A stretch of DNA of 49,986 nucleotides from IMG/VR virus record IMGVR_UViG_3300024317_000007, positions 1 to 49,986 of that record; one strand, given 5' to 3'. The translations under genes were made by a program, and so were the position numbers. Source of the DNA: a virus. Positions 38,969 to 47,517 of the stretch are shown here, piece after piece (position 1 is the stretch's first letter; every line of letters begins with the position of its first letter). The notes below the pieces were generated by a model. That model was not told the origin of the DNA, did no database searches, and saw only the letters and a list, made by a program, of their open reading frames with translations.

Positions 38969-38994
38969 GGGGCCTCGGATGGACCCGAGGCCCC
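38969..38994 (-). terminator. GC-rich hairpin in the head operon
   Basis: GGGGCCTCGG pairs with CCGAGGCCCC around ATGGAC. A second small hairpin, CCGC-ACGAA-GCGG, lies at 39001-39013. Both fill the 70-bp gap between the gene at 39019 and the one starting at 38948. Confidence 0.65.
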
Positions 38995-39018
38995 GAATGA
39001 CCGCACGAAGCGGTTGAT

Positions 39019-39639
39019 CTACTCGAACGCCTCCCACCGGATCGTGTCTCCGGCGATGGGATCGGTCGCGCCCGCGAAGTCGATCGCGATCTTCGAGTCG
39101 ACGATCGTCGCGAGGAAGGTCGCGTCCTTGATGAGCCCCGCCGCCGTGCGGGTCTCGACGTGGAAGAACCTGGGGCTCACGAGGCCCGTCTCGATGATGA
39201 GATGGTCCGCCGTGATGTCCTTCGCCGTCACGGTGTAGAGGCCGCGGGCGATCGTCTGGGTCCCGGCGTTCTCTCCGCCGACGAGCGTCGCGCCCGAGAT
39301 GACCAGGCCTGCGTCGGTGACGGTTTCGGCCAGGGCGACGTTTCCGGCGACTCCGGCCTTGTCGGCGATCAGGTGGACCATGAGGTTGTCCTTCGAGTCG
39401 ACGACGGCCGTCACGGGATGCGTGGGCTTGTTCGCGTTGACCTTCGCGAGGAACTCAGCGGCCGTGAGGGCGGCCGTTCCCTTGATGTCGACGAGGACGT
39501 GTCCGGCGGTGACGGCGGCGTCGTCGTCGAACTCGTAGACCTTGTCGTCGATGGTGATCGTCTCGCCGTCCACGAACGTGTTGTTCGTGAAGTAGACGCT
39601 CCCCTGGGCCTTGTTGCCGAAGTACCTGACTCTGCTCAT
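39019..39639 (-). CDS. Virion surface protein (hypothetical), decoration- or tail-type beta domain
   Basis: 206 aa from ATG 39639. FVDGETITIDDKVYEFDDDA, LTAAEFLAKVNANKP, NVALAETVTDAGLVISGATL and VGGENAG form a domain seen repeatedly in phage structural proteins. The second half is a separate beta domain (LIIETGLVSPRFFHVETRT). Followed by a strong hairpin, so it may be made in excess. Confidence 0.6.
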   Translation of the reverse strand: MSRVRYFGNKAQGSVYFTNNTFVDGETITIDDKVYEFDDDAAVTAGHVLVDIKGTAALTAAEFLAKVNANKPTHPVTAVVDSKDNLMVHLIADKAGVAGNVALAETVTDAGLVISGATLVGGENAGTQTIARGLYTVTAKDITADHLIIETGLVSPRFFHVETRTAAGLIKDATFLATIVDSKIAIDFAGATDPIAGDTIRWEAFE

Positions 39640-39671
39640 GGCTTTCTTCCCTCGAAGGAGAAATAGGGCTC

Positions 39672-40013
39672 TCAGCCCGTCAATCGCTGCCGCCAGGAAC
39701 GCCCCGGCGACTTTCTCACGAAGCTCCTGGGATTGCTCCGCGCGTGGAACTCGATCCGTCGTCCGGATCCGCGCAGGTCCTGGGCGACGGATACGCGCGG
39801 CCGGTAGCCGGCGCCGTCCCTGGCGGTTTGCTCGCGCTTCGAGATCCGGGATTCGAGGCGCTTGTTCAGATGGTCGAAGTCCTGGATGAATTGCGGGGTC
39901 GCGTAGAACGTGCCGGCCGCCGTGACGTTGTTGTCGGTGACGTCGAAGGGATTGGAGCCGATGACGACGACATTCGAGGCCGTCGCGTCCTGGTAAATGA
40001 CGTTCGGGGTCAT
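39672..40013 (-). CDS. Small hypothetical head protein
   Basis: 113 aa from ATG 40013, overlapping the portal stop by ATGA. Starts MTPNVIYQDATASNVVVIGS; the C-terminal third is strongly basic (RRIEFHARSNPRSFVRKSPG), suggesting nucleic-acid contact. No family recognised. Confidence 0.55.
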   Translation of the reverse strand: MTPNVIYQDATASNVVVIGSNPFDVTDNNVTAAGTFYATPQFIQDFDHLNKRLESRISKREQTARDGAGYRPRVSVAQDLRGSGRRIEFHARSNPRSFVRKSPGRSWRQRLTG

Positions 40014-41701
40014 TCACCCCTCCCGTTCCGCCGGCGCGAGAGGCCGCCGTCCGAGGCCGGGACGACGGGGTTCTGCCCGGAGATCCCGACGCCGTGATCG
40101 ACGGCGCCCTTTGCGACCAGGCGGTCGCGGACCTTCTTCTCGAGCTCGGCGTCTCCGAGGAGCGGCTCGTCGGCGCCGCCCGGGCCCGGCGTCATGGAGC
40201 CGGCCTGGGCCTCGCGGGCCGCCTTCTCCTTCTTCCGCTCGCCGGCGAGCTGCTCAAGCTCGTCCCCCGGGCGCTGCGGGATCTGAAGCGTCTTCAGGAT
40301 CGCCGGGACGTCCATCCGCTCCCACGGGCGGATCGGCTCGCCGTCGAGCTGCGCCTTCTCACACTCGAAGAGCTCGATGAGGAGGTCCTTGTAGACGGCC
40401 TGAAGGCTGTCGGAGACGCCGGCGGTTACGATCTTCGTCCGGCTCGATCTGAGCGCCTCCTCGCCGAAGTTGTAGAGGACGAGGGGGTCGATGATGTCCT
40501 CCTGGAGGACCTCGGCGTACTCGTCGATGATCGACTCCTGGCTCTCGGACATCGTCTCGGCGTGTTGCTTCGCCTCGGCCAGGCCGCCGCGGCTCGCCTG
40601 TCCTCCGCGGCCGGAGGTCCCGGCGCGGTCCGTCACCCAGAGCGACCGGAGGATCTGCGTCGACAGCCCGTCGATCCGCTGCTGAAGCTGATCGCCGCGC
40701 TTGTCGTCCTTCATGTATTCGAGGTCGAACTTGTACTCCTTCGTCTCCTTCTCCATGAGGTTCGGGAGGACGACGGCCCCGCCGCTCTTGAGCTGAAGGG
40801 CCTGGGTCGCCATGTACTCGAAGCCGCTGGCCTCTTTCCCACCGATCATGATCCGGTCCCCGGCGCGGATCTTGAGGGGCGGGTCCGCGCGGTGCTCGAA
40901 GTAGCGGTTCGCGATGAGCTGCGTCGCGGTCTTGAACCACCAGGGCTCGTAGGCCTGGTCGAGCATCGGGAACCCCTCGAGCCGGCCGAAGACCTCCTCG
41001 CGGCGGAAGCACCAGAATGCGAGGCGCTCGCGCGAGACCGGCATGAGGGGAGGCAACCCGAAGCGCATGTAAAGCTGCTCGACGCCGACCCAGTCGTCGA
41101 GATCATGGTCGATGATGAAGTGATAGGTCCTGGGGTCGATCGCCTTGAACCGCTTGTAGACCCAGGCCGCCGGGAAGTCCTTCGAGGTCGTCGCTCCGCT
41201 CGTCTCGTCGGTCGTCTCGAGCTTGAGCGGCCGCGACTCCCAGACCTTCTCGCAGATCTGCCGGCCGAACGGCATGGCGAGCGAGAGGCCGCCGGCGAGC
41301 TCGCGGTAGCACGCCTCGAGGGCCTGGGTGACGAAGGCCTTGATGATCGGGTCGTGGGACTCGATCGACCATTCGAGGTTGACGAGCGGCGCCCGATGGA
41401 GCGCGAGACCGAAGGAGACGTCCGGGTCGAGGCGCATCATCCAGCGTATGTCGGTTCCGACATACCGCGGGTTGAAGTTCCCGATCAGGCGCTGGACATC
41501 GCCGGCGATGCGGGTCTCCGTGCCGTAGAACTGGACGAGCGCGGGGAAGCCCGGAGGCATGTCCCATTCTTCCGGCGGGATCTGCGCGTTCATCGGCTTC
41601 CCATCGCCGGGCTTCATGGCCTTCGAGCTGCCGGGAGCGCCGCCCCAGGTGACGCCGCCCTTTGCGATCTGGACCGGGAGGAACGGAACCTTCGGGCTCA
41701 T
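40010..41701 (-). CDS. Portal protein (Mu gp29/DUF935-like)
   Basis: 563 aa, overlapping the terminase stop by ATGA. LDPDVSFGLALHRAPLVNLEWSI-type wing, FGRQICEKVWESRPLKLE, RYFEHRADPPLKIRAGDRIM and DKRGDQLQQRIDGLSTQIL resemble DUF935 portals. The C-terminal ~100 residues are charged and probably disordered. Dodecameric portals form the DNA channel and bind the terminase encoded just upstream. Confidence 0.8.
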   Translation of the reverse strand: MSPKVPFLPVQIAKGGVTWGGAPGSSKAMKPGDGKPMNAQIPPEEWDMPPGFPALVQFYGTETRIAGDVQRLIGNFNPRYVGTDIRWMMRLDPDVSFGLALHRAPLVNLEWSIESHDPIIKAFVTQALEACYRELAGGLSLAMPFGRQICEKVWESRPLKLETTDETSGATTSKDFPAAWVYKRFKAIDPRTYHFIIDHDLDDWVGVEQLYMRFGLPPLMPVSRERLAFWCFRREEVFGRLEGFPMLDQAYEPWWFKTATQLIANRYFEHRADPPLKIRAGDRIMIGGKEASGFEYMATQALQLKSGGAVVLPNLMEKETKEYKFDLEYMKDDKRGDQLQQRIDGLSTQILRSLWVTDRAGTSGRGGQASRGGLAEAKQHAETMSESQESIIDEYAEVLQEDIIDPLVLYNFGEEALRSSRTKIVTAGVSDSLQAVYKDLLIELFECEKAQLDGEPIRPWERMDVPAILKTLQIPQRPGDELEQLAGERKKEKAAREAQAGSMTPGPGGADEPLLGDAELEKKVRDRLVAKGAVDHGVGISGQNPVVPASDGGLSRRRNGRGE

Positions 41702-43140
41702 CCGAACAGGCTCCCCGGTCCGACGATCGGGAAGATCGGGGACCGTCCGGCGCTCGCGGGATCGAAGCCCTCGGGGACGTCGGGGATCTCGTCCTCGCCG
41801 GCGAGGAGGTTGTGGGCGTGGGCCGCGGCGTCGACCATGTCGATCAGGCCCTTCGGGAAACGCTCGATCTGCTCCTTGAAGGCCTTGACCCAGGGGCCGT
41901 CGACCAGGCGGACCTTGCCGCGTTCGGCGGCCGAGGCGAAGGCGTCAGCGCGGAGCTCCTTCGAGCCGCGGGCCTTCGAGACGTGGCAGACCCGGTTGTC
42001 GAACTCGCGACGCTTGAAGATGTAGTCGATCTGGGCGATCCCGCCCGAGCCGCCTTCCTGCTCGAGGGAGACCTCGGTCTCGGCGCCGTCCTCGGTGGCG
42101 ATCGCCGCGATCTCATTGTCGCGAGCGCCGGCCGTCTTCCAGAACGCCTGGACGTTCGTCAGGTAGTAGAGGCCATCATCGGCAATGATGGTCCGGACGC
42201 CGGCCGTCTGTTTGTTCTTCTCGTCCTCGGAGGCGGCCAGGTCCCACGCGCGGACGGCCCGGCGCGCGGGGGGCGCGGCCGCCACGACCTGGAACCAGTG
42301 CGTCTTGATCTGACCGCCGCCGCGGGCCCGCGGATGCTGCTGGTAGAGCGTCTCCCACCAGTAGGAGGTAGTCCGGTTCTTCTTCGCCTCGAGGAACGCC
42401 TTCGAGAATCGCTCGGGGCAGACGACGTCGCCCTTCTTCCGCGTCCACAGGCCGCCGAAGAGGTCCTCGTCGGCTTCCGCGATCGCCGGGAGACGGATGA
42501 CGGTCCAGGGTTCCTTGCCCTTGTCGATGTACTCGGTCCGGATGCGGCCGGCGAGATCGTCCTCGGCCCATCGGGTGTGCATGACGATCTTCGCGGTCGA
42601 CTCGTTCTCGCGCGAGCAGATCGTCGATTCCCACCAGTCCCAGATCAGGTCCTTCCGGGCCTTCGACTCGGCCTCTTCGGCGTTCTTGATCGGGTCGTCG
42701 ACGATGATGAGGTCCGCCCGGCGGCCCGTGATCTGTCCGCCGACGCCGGCCGTAATCATCCCGCCTTCGCGGCCGGCGATCGACCAGTCGTCGGCCTTGT
42801 GCGAATCCTGGGCGACTCCGATCTTGAAGAGCTCGGCGCCGTGCTCCTCGATGACCGCTCGGGCCTGGCGGCCCCACCGGCGCGCGTAGTCCGCGGCGTA
42901 AGAGGCGAGCGCGATCCTGCGATCGGGATAGGTCCCGACGTACCAGGCGGGGAAGTAGCGGGACCAGAACTCGCTCTTCCCGATCTGAGGCTGGATCTCG
43001 ACGAGGAGGTTCTTGATCTCGCCGGCGGCGAGAGAGAGTCCGAGCCGGTTGAAAAGGCTCGCGTGCCGGTAGAGCTTCCAGGCGCCCTTACTGGCGACTC
43101 GAGCCGTTCCCGCCGGGGTCCAGGCGCCCTGCGGCGACAC
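41698..43140 (-). CDS. terL: Terminase large subunit
   Basis: 480 aa from GTG 43140, preceded by TTGGAGGAGC; the open frame runs 21 codons further but that part lies under the small subunit. ATPase: EIQPQIGKSEF (residues about 48-58) is the P-loop, with the unusual core PQIGKS; ADLIIVDDPIKN is Walker B; HTRWAEDDLAGR follows. Nuclease: AWDLAASE and DMVDAAAHA supply acids of the RNase H-like fold. It ends ATGA into the portal gene. Confidence 0.85.
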   Translation of the reverse strand: MSPQGAWTPAGTARVASKGAWKLYRHASLFNRLGLSLAAGEIKNLLVEIQPQIGKSEFWSRYFPAWYVGTYPDRRIALASYAADYARRWGRQARAVIEEHGAELFKIGVAQDSHKADDWSIAGREGGMITAGVGGQITGRRADLIIVDDPIKNAEEAESKARKDLIWDWWESTICSRENESTAKIVMHTRWAEDDLAGRIRTEYIDKGKEPWTVIRLPAIAEADEDLFGGLWTRKKGDVVCPERFSKAFLEAKKNRTTSYWWETLYQQHPRARGGGQIKTHWFQVVAAAPPARRAVRAWDLAASEDEKNKQTAGVRTIIADDGLYYLTNVQAFWKTAGARDNEIAAIATEDGAETEVSLEQEGGSGGIAQIDYIFKRREFDNRVCHVSKARGSKELRADAFASAAERGKVRLVDGPWVKAFKEQIERFPKGLIDMVDAAAHAHNLLAGEDEIPDVPEGFDPASAGRSPIFPIVGPGSLFG

Positions 43141-43648
43141 GCTCCTCCAATCGAGCAGCGAGCTCCCGAGCGACAGGATCAGACACAATATCGACGGCCA
43201 CATTTTGTTCGGATGAATGCTGCGTGACGCCGATCACGGTCGCCGGCGCCTGGGGCGTCGCGGCGGCGAAGATCTTGTCGATGATCTTCTCGCCGAATCG
43301 TAGGTCCTGAAGCGCGCGCGCGAGGAGCGCGTCGATGAACGTGAGCTTCGTCCCGTCCTTGCCCTTGACCCGGAATCTCCGGACCGCCTTCAGGAGCTCG
43401 GTGTTCAGGTTCGGGACGCCGGGCGTCCGGCCGTGAGGGTTGCCGGACTTTCCCTTCACGAACTGGCCCTTCACCGTCCGCGCGAGAGCCGTGGCGGAGC
43501 TCGTCTCGTCGACGGATCGCCAGAGAGCGATCGCCTTCTCGGCGTCGGTAGGGGGGGATTCGGGGGAGGGTGCCGACGCCGAAAGGCTATCGAGGGAAGG
43601 CGGGGGCGCTCCGTTGCCGGGCGTTTCCCCCTCGCCGTTCCCCGTCAT
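43088..43648 (-). CDS. Terminase small subunit-like (DUF5681-type)
   Basis: 186 aa from ATG 43648; an alternative TTG start lies 12 codons upstream. QFVKGKSGNPHGRTPGVPNL is the DUF5681 signature commonly found in the gene before phage terminases. The N-terminal 60 residues are Pro/Ser-rich, the rest helical. It overlaps the large subunit by ~50 bp. It should recognise packaging DNA. Confidence 0.7.
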   Translation of the reverse strand: MTGNGEGETPGNGAPPPSLDSLSASAPSPESPPTDAEKAIALWRSVDETSSATALARTVKGQFVKGKSGNPHGRTPGVPNLNTELLKAVRRFRVKGKDGTKLTFIDALLARALQDLRFGEKIIDKIFAAATPQAPATVIGVTQHSSEQNVAVDIVSDPVARELAARLEERVAAGRLDPGGNGSSRQ

Positions 43649-43656
43649 GTGCCGGG

Positions 43657-43684
43657 ACTGTACCGCTCCAGGCGTAGAGCGCAA
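43657..43684 (-). promoter_or_regulatory. Possible late promoter before the terminase genes
   Basis: Minus strand TTGCGC, 16-nt spacer, TACAGT. The predicted start is within a few bases of the ATG at 43648, so the first late mRNA could be leaderless; no ribosome site precedes that ATG. Weak evidence from two hexamers. Confidence 0.3.
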
Positions 43685-43712
43685 GCGGGGGAGGACACAT
43701 TTTCAGCAAACT

Positions 43713-43729
43713 GGCCCCACGCAGGGGCC
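43713..43729 (-). terminator. Hairpin closing the early operon
   Basis: GGCCCC-ACGCA-GGGGCC, ~10 nt after the last early gene (43740) and before the terminase genes. In transcript sense it is followed by AGTTTGCT. It marks the boundary of early and late units. Confidence 0.6.
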
Positions 43730-43739
43730 TGGCAGGACC

Positions 43740-43937
43740 CTACATCCTCCGAAATCCTGCCGTGGACGGGTGCTCAAGGGCGTCCGCCACGATCCCGCAG
43801 AGCCACGCCTTGAGGGTCTGACCGCGGGCCGCCGCGCGCTTCCTCGCGGCCCGGTAGAGATCCTTCGGGAGGCGGAGGTTGTACTTCGCCTCCTCCTCTT
43901 GCTCATCTTCCGGTCTCTGATTGCTCGGGTTCGACAT
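43740..43937 (-). CDS. Ribbon-helix-helix-type small protein
   Basis: 65 aa with GAGAGAGGCG before ATG 43937. KYNLRLPKDLYRAARKRAAA then RGQTLKAWLCGIVADALEH is an Arc/HicB-like ribbon-helix-helix: one strand and two helices. Such proteins bind DNA as dimers. As the last early gene, just before the terminase operon, it could control late expression. Confidence 0.7.
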   Translation of the reverse strand: MSNPSNQRPEDEQEEEAKYNLRLPKDLYRAARKRAAARGQTLKAWLCGIVADALEHPSTAGFRRM

Positions 43938-43950
43938 CGCCTCTCTCCCT

Positions 43951-45144
43951 TCACTCGATCGTGATCGCGGGCCTCGTCAGGTTCTTCGCGGCTTTGCCCG
44001 TCATCTTCTGCCACCGCCGAACGGCGGCGTCGACGTAGACGGGCTCGCTCTCGATCGCAAGACAGATCCGCGCGAGCTTTTCGGCGGCGATCATGACCGT
44101 TCCGCTGCCGGCGTACGGATCGAAGATCGTCTCGCCCGAGGTCTTCTCGAGGCACCACTTCATGAGCGCGATCGGCTTCTGCGTCGGATGGACCCGGCGC
44201 TCTCCGTGCTCGCTCGCCTTCACCATGCCGATCCAGCGATGATGGAAGATCCGCACTGCGCCCTTCAGGTTCGTCCAGGCGAGCTCCGCGTCGCCGAAGT
44301 CGCCAAGGTCCATCTCCTCTTTCTTGTCCCAAATGAGCCAGGCCGAGCTCGACGGAAGACGCTCGGCGTAGTAGTTCGCCCCGAAGAAGACGGCCTGGCG
44401 CGCGAGCGGGACGAAGGGCCGCGGGTCGAAGGGCTCGCGGTCACCCTCCATCGGCTTGTAGATCCCGACCTTCACGATCTTCCCGCCGGCGAGTCGGTTC
44501 TTGCCGAACGGCCTCGAGGCACCGATCGCTCGATCGCCTTTCAAGATGTCGATGCCGTAGGGCGGATCCGCGATCAGGACGTCGAGCTTCCCGGCGCCGG
44601 CGAGAATCCGCTCGCGGTCCGGGATCTGGCGCGCATCACCGCAAAGGAGACGGTGCCGGCCGAGCTCCCACAGGTCGCCCGTTTGCGTCGTGGCCGTATC
44701 AGCGACTTCGACGGGGGTGTCCTCCTCTTCCGTACCGTTCAAGACGGAGCTGTGAATGTCCATGATCTCGCCCGGGTCGAAGCCGGAGAGCGATAGATCG
44801 AGCTCCGTCGTCTCGAGGCCCTTCAGGAGCTCGGCCAGGACCGGCAGATCGAACTCGCCGGCGAGGTTCTGATTGTTGAGCGCGACATTGAGGAGCCTCT
44901 CCTTCTCCGGCGTGATCTCGAGCACGACGCACTCGACCGACTTCTCGCCGCGCTTCTCGAGGATCCGGAGGCGCTGGTGGCCGCCGACGACGGTGTACCC
45001 GGTCTTCTTGTTGACGACGATCGGCTCGACCAGGCCGAACTCGTCGATCGACCTCTCGAGCTTGGCGAGGGCGGCGTCGGAGATCTTTCGCGGGTTGTAC
45101 TTCGCGCGCTTGAGCTTGGCGAGGGGGAGGGTTCGGAAGATCAT
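43951..45144 (-). CDS. ParB-N domain fused to DNA methyltransferase
   Basis: 397 aa from ATG 45144 (ATGA overlap). Residues 1-100 form a ParB/Srx-type domain with GGHQRL at 54-59. The methyltransferase follows: DPPYG at 193-197 (catalytic motif IV), HPTQKP at 319-324 and FDPYAGSGT at 341-349 (SAM site). Motif order IV then I marks the beta class, adenine-N6 or cytosine-N4. Such fusions are common in phages. The ParB part may find DNA or hydrolyse nucleotides. Confidence 0.85.
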   Translation of the reverse strand: MIFRTLPLAKLKRAKYNPRKISDAALAKLERSIDEFGLVEPIVVNKKTGYTVVGGHQRLRILEKRGEKSVECVVLEITPEKERLLNVALNNQNLAGEFDLPVLAELLKGLETTELDLSLSGFDPGEIMDIHSSVLNGTEEEDTPVEVADTATTQTGDLWELGRHRLLCGDARQIPDRERILAGAGKLDVLIADPPYGIDILKGDRAIGASRPFGKNRLAGGKIVKVGIYKPMEGDREPFDPRPFVPLARQAVFFGANYYAERLPSSSAWLIWDKKEEMDLGDFGDAELAWTNLKGAVRIFHHRWIGMVKASEHGERRVHPTQKPIALMKWCLEKTSGETIFDPYAGSGTVMIAAEKLARICLAIESEPVYVDAAVRRWQKMTGKAAKNLTRPAITIE

Positions 45145-45443
45145 GGCGTCACCGCCGTGAGCGCGGCGCGGCAGATCGCGAGGGGCGCGGTCTCCCCGCT
45201 CTCGGTTTCCGAGTCGATGAAGTAGGAGGTTTTGGACGCCATCCATTTCATGGGGCCGATCTCGTAAGGCGCGATGGAGAGTTCGAGCTTCTCGACGACC
45301 TCCCACGCATCCGCGATCCGCGTACTCGGGGACCAGAGCACACCAACCTCGGCCGCTTTGAGGCCTTCTCCGCTCCATCCCATGATTTTCTCGGCGATGA
45401 GCAAATCGAGCTCCGGACCTGGTTTGAGCTTGTAGACGTCCAT
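45141..45443 (-). CDS. Phage ABA-sandwich domain protein
   Basis: 100 aa from ATG 45443 with AAGGAGG eight bases away. ELDLLIAEKIMGW, then SPSTRIADAWEVVEKLEL and APLAICRAAL, are the conserved landmarks of the Phage_ABA_S family, which has no known function. It overlaps the methyltransferase start by ATGA. Confidence 0.75.
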   Translation of the reverse strand: MDVYKLKPGPELDLLIAEKIMGWSGEGLKAAEVGVLWSPSTRIADAWEVVEKLELSIAPYEIGPMKWMASKTSYFIDSETESGETAPLAICRAALTAVTP

Positions 45444-45471
45444 CGTGCGCGCCTCCTTCAACGCCTGAATG

Positions 45472-45603
45472 TTACCGGCCCACCCACCACGCCAGGAGCG
45501 CCATCACGCCGACGATGACGGCGATCGCTCCGAGAGCGGCCAGGGCTTCTCGGATTCGACCTCTCCGCTCTGCGGCGTAGAACTCTCGCTCTTCCTCCCG
45601 CAT
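45472..45603 (-). CDS. 43-residue single-pass membrane protein
   Basis: ATG at 45603 with AGAGGGGTGTG upstream. Charged start MREEEREFYAAERRGR, then one membrane helix (ALAALGAIAVIVGVMALLAW) and a short positively charged end. It fills the gap between two genes in the operon direction. Small early phage membrane proteins often act on host envelope or exclusion; unknown here. Confidence 0.6.
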   Translation of the reverse strand: MREEEREFYAAERRGRIREALAALGAIAVIVGVMALLAWWVGR

Positions 45604-45625
45604 CACACCCCTCTCTTCCGGCTTC

Positions 45626-46012
45626 CTAAAGATCCTTCATCCCGAGAATCTCCGCGGCGACCTCGAGCCCCGAGAACCCCTGGATCAGACATTGGGCGCA
45701 CAGGTTGAGGTCTCCGCGAAACCTCGCCCGCCCAGAGTGCGCCATCGAGCGACATCGGTTGATGTTCTTCCGGGCGACGAGGACGACCTGGCGGATCCGG
45801 GCGACGACGAAGCTCTTCGGGTCGGTGTCCTTGAGGATCGCCCGGAGGCGCGCGAGCTCGCCGACCAGGCCCGGCACGTCGTCGGCGAGCGCCCGGAGGA
45901 TCTCGATCCGCTTCTCCTCGCCGATCATCGCCGCCTGGTCGCGCGCCTCCATGTGCTTCGCGATCTCCTTCAGGTCGGCGTCGGTCATGAACTTCGGCTC
46001 GATCTGTCCCAT
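45626..46012 (-). CDS. Hypothetical early protein
   Basis: 128 aa with GGAGGCGGGG before ATG 46012. Helical (MTDADLKEIAKHMEARDQAA, PGLVGELARLRAILKD), with three Cys in the last third (INRCRSM, LNLCAQCL) that could bind metal. No family recognised. Confidence 0.6.
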   Translation of the reverse strand: MGQIEPKFMTDADLKEIAKHMEARDQAAMIGEEKRIEILRALADDVPGLVGELARLRAILKDTDPKSFVVARIRQVVLVARKNINRCRSMAHSGRARFRGDLNLCAQCLIQGFSGLEVAAEILGMKDL

Positions 46013-46021
46013 CCCCGCCTC

Positions 46022-46162
46022 CTATTGAAATTCCTCGCATCTGCAATCCGGCTTGATGCATCCGATGAAGGCGACGTGGTACATGATCGAGTGACCGCGC
46101 CCGGGCCGGGAGCAGTCGCCGATCATCCAGGAAGACATCGAGCGCCACAGCCTTCGTATCAT
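46022..46162 (-). CDS. 46-residue Cys-containing small protein
   Basis: ATG at 46162 with GGAGGCAGGG directly upstream; stop 10 nt before the next gene start. Starts MIRRLWRSMSSWM; four Cys, including CIKPDCRC near the end. Good ribosome site and fit between neighbours support it, though length is small. Confidence 0.5.
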   Translation of the reverse strand: MIRRLWRSMSSWMIGDCSRPGRGHSIMYHVAFIGCIKPDCRCEEFQ

Positions 46163-46171
46163 CCCTGCCTC

Positions 46172-46393
46172 CTATGGAATCCTGATCTCTCGTCCCGTTC
46201 CCTCTTCAGTCCGCCAGAACGCCCGGAAGCCGTGAACCGCGAGAAGGTGTCCGTTGAGCTTCGCCTCCATGACCTCGATCGAGCGTGAGAGCGCGGACCA
46301 TTCGCAGATCGCGCAATAGACGCCGGCCTCGTCGTTGAACCCGACGCATAAGGGATCCTTGAGCTTCCGCGCCTCTCGCTCCGCGTTCGTCAT
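46172..46393 (-). CDS. Small C2H2-like zinc-finger protein
   Basis: 73 aa. CAIC followed after ~20 residues by HLLAVH makes a C2H2-type finger with a helix between (SRSIEVMEAKLNGHLLAVH). Ribosome site weak. Early-operon position. DNA or protein binding is inferred from the motif. Confidence 0.6.
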   Translation of the reverse strand: MTNAEREARKLKDPLCVGFNDEAGVYCAICEWSALSRSIEVMEAKLNGHLLAVHGFRAFWRTEEGTGREIRIP

Positions 46394-46400
46394 CGCTGAA

Positions 46401-46697
46401 CTAACCCTCGGCTTTCTTGGCGTCGTCCTGGGCCGCTCTCGCGAGGGCGTCCTGGTAGAGCTTCTTCGCGTAACGCCAGAGCGGCCGCGCGGCCTCGAGG
46501 AGGGCCTTGTCCTCCATCATCTTCCCGTGGTTGGCCCGGTAGAGCGTCGGGTCGAGCATCGCGCCGAACGAGTCCGCACGTTCGATGCGAGCGAGCAGGT
46601 CGTCGATGTCGACCTCGGCAAAGACGAGCATCCGGGCCGCGTGCATGATCGCGATCAGCTTCTCCTGGTACTCCTCGCCGGTCATCCGTTCCGCCAT
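46401..46697 (-). CDS. Hypothetical helical protein
   Basis: 98 aa with GGGAGGCGGCG before ATG 46697. All-helical pattern (GEEYQEKLIAIMHAARMLVF, DDLLARIERADSFG), Lys/Ala-rich end. No family recognised. Confidence 0.6.
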   Translation of the reverse strand: MAERMTGEEYQEKLIAIMHAARMLVFAEVDIDDLLARIERADSFGAMLDPTLYRANHGKMMEDKALLEAARPLWRYAKKLYQDALARAAQDDAKKAEG

Positions 46698-46715
46698 CGC
46701 CGCCTCCCGTAAAAG

Positions 46716-46955
46716 TCAGTCCACCAATTCCCGCAAGGTTGCCGCGTCCACCGTCAGGGCCAGGACGACATTCCTCACGCGCGCTTGCTTTTCTTTGAGG
46801 AGGACGAGCTCCTCGAATTGCTTGTCCCGCTCCGCCTTTACACTGTCGAGCTCGACCCGAGCCTTGTCCCGCTCCCGCCGGAGCCGGTCGTTGTCCTCGA
46901 TGGCGCGACGAAGGCGCTCGCCCAGGTCCTCGCGACGGGTCTCCTCGTCGGTCAT
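46716..46955 (-). CDS. Small coiled-coil protein
   Basis: 79 aa from ATG 46955 (ATGA overlap). Almost the entire chain is one charged heptad helix (RLRRERDKARVELDSVKAER, KQFEELVLLKEKQA), then a short hydrophobic end. Could be a lysis-regulator-like Rz or a scaffold, but no signal or membrane segment is present. Confidence 0.6.
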   Translation of the reverse strand: MTDEETRREDLGERLRRAIEDNDRLRRERDKARVELDSVKAERDKQFEELVLLKEKQARVRNVVLALTVDAATLRELVD

Positions 46956-47188
46956 AGAGGCACGCTCCATTTGCGGCCAGGCGCCCACGCGAGATCGACT
47001 TCGGCGGCCTCGTAAAAGGACCGGCCATCCTTCTCACAGAGCACGAACCGAATCATCGTTGTGGGACCGAGAGCCGGCATTTCGAGGTCGATAAACGACG
47101 GAAGGACGCCTTCCTTTTCCGCGTACGCTTCGGCAAAACGCTTAACAGCGCGCTCGGTGATCCCGCGCTCTTCGAGAGGAATCTTCAA
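46952..47188 (-). CDS. Small hypothetical protein (TTG start)
   Basis: 78 aa from TTG 47188, overlapping the upstream stop as TTGA with GGAGCTCAC before it. Alpha/beta pattern (GITERAVKRFAEAYAEKEG, TTMIRFVLCEKDGRSF). No family recognised. Confidence 0.55.
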   Translation of the reverse strand: MKIPLEERGITERAVKRFAEAYAEKEGVLPSFIDLEMPALGPTTMIRFVLCEKDGRSFYEAAEVDLAWAPGRKWSVPL

Positions 47189-47517
47189 GTGAGCTCCTCC
47201 GCCTCGTCCTCCACCAGGTCCTCGTCGTCTTGCTCGTCCATCCATTCCTCGGCGCCTTCCACGTCCTCATCGGGGAGCTCGAGGAACTCATGAAGCTCGA
47301 CGTCGAGCTGGAAGCCGCGGATCTCCGCCGCGATCTTCCCGACGCGGATCGCGTCCTCCCGAAGGCCGACGAAGGCGATCCAACATTCGCCGTCGAAATA
47401 GGTTCCCCCGAGCGTCCCGTTCGACGCGACGATGAGATCGCACGGCGGGCCCGGGAGATCGGTGACGACGACCCGCCGGCGCCGCCTCAAGATCCAGATG
47501 TCGAAATGCTCGATCAT
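47185..47517 (-). CDS. Small acidic protein
   Basis: 110 aa from ATG 47517 (ATGA overlap). N-terminal half beta (WILRRRRRVVVTDLPGPPCD), C-terminal third extremely acidic (AEEWMDEQDDEDLVEDEAEE). Such acidic tails occur in DNA-mimic phage proteins, but the tail here is short. No family recognised. Confidence 0.6.
   Translation of the reverse strand: MIEHFDIWILRRRRRVVVTDLPGPPCDLIVASNGTLGGTYFDGECWIAFVGLREDAIRVGKIAAEIRGFQLDVELHEFLELPDEDVEGAEEWMDEQDDEDLVEDEAEELT

Noticed and set aside
46716-46955. Rz-type spanin
   Set aside because: The coiled coil is suggestive, but there is no signal peptide or membrane segment and the gene lies in the early operon.
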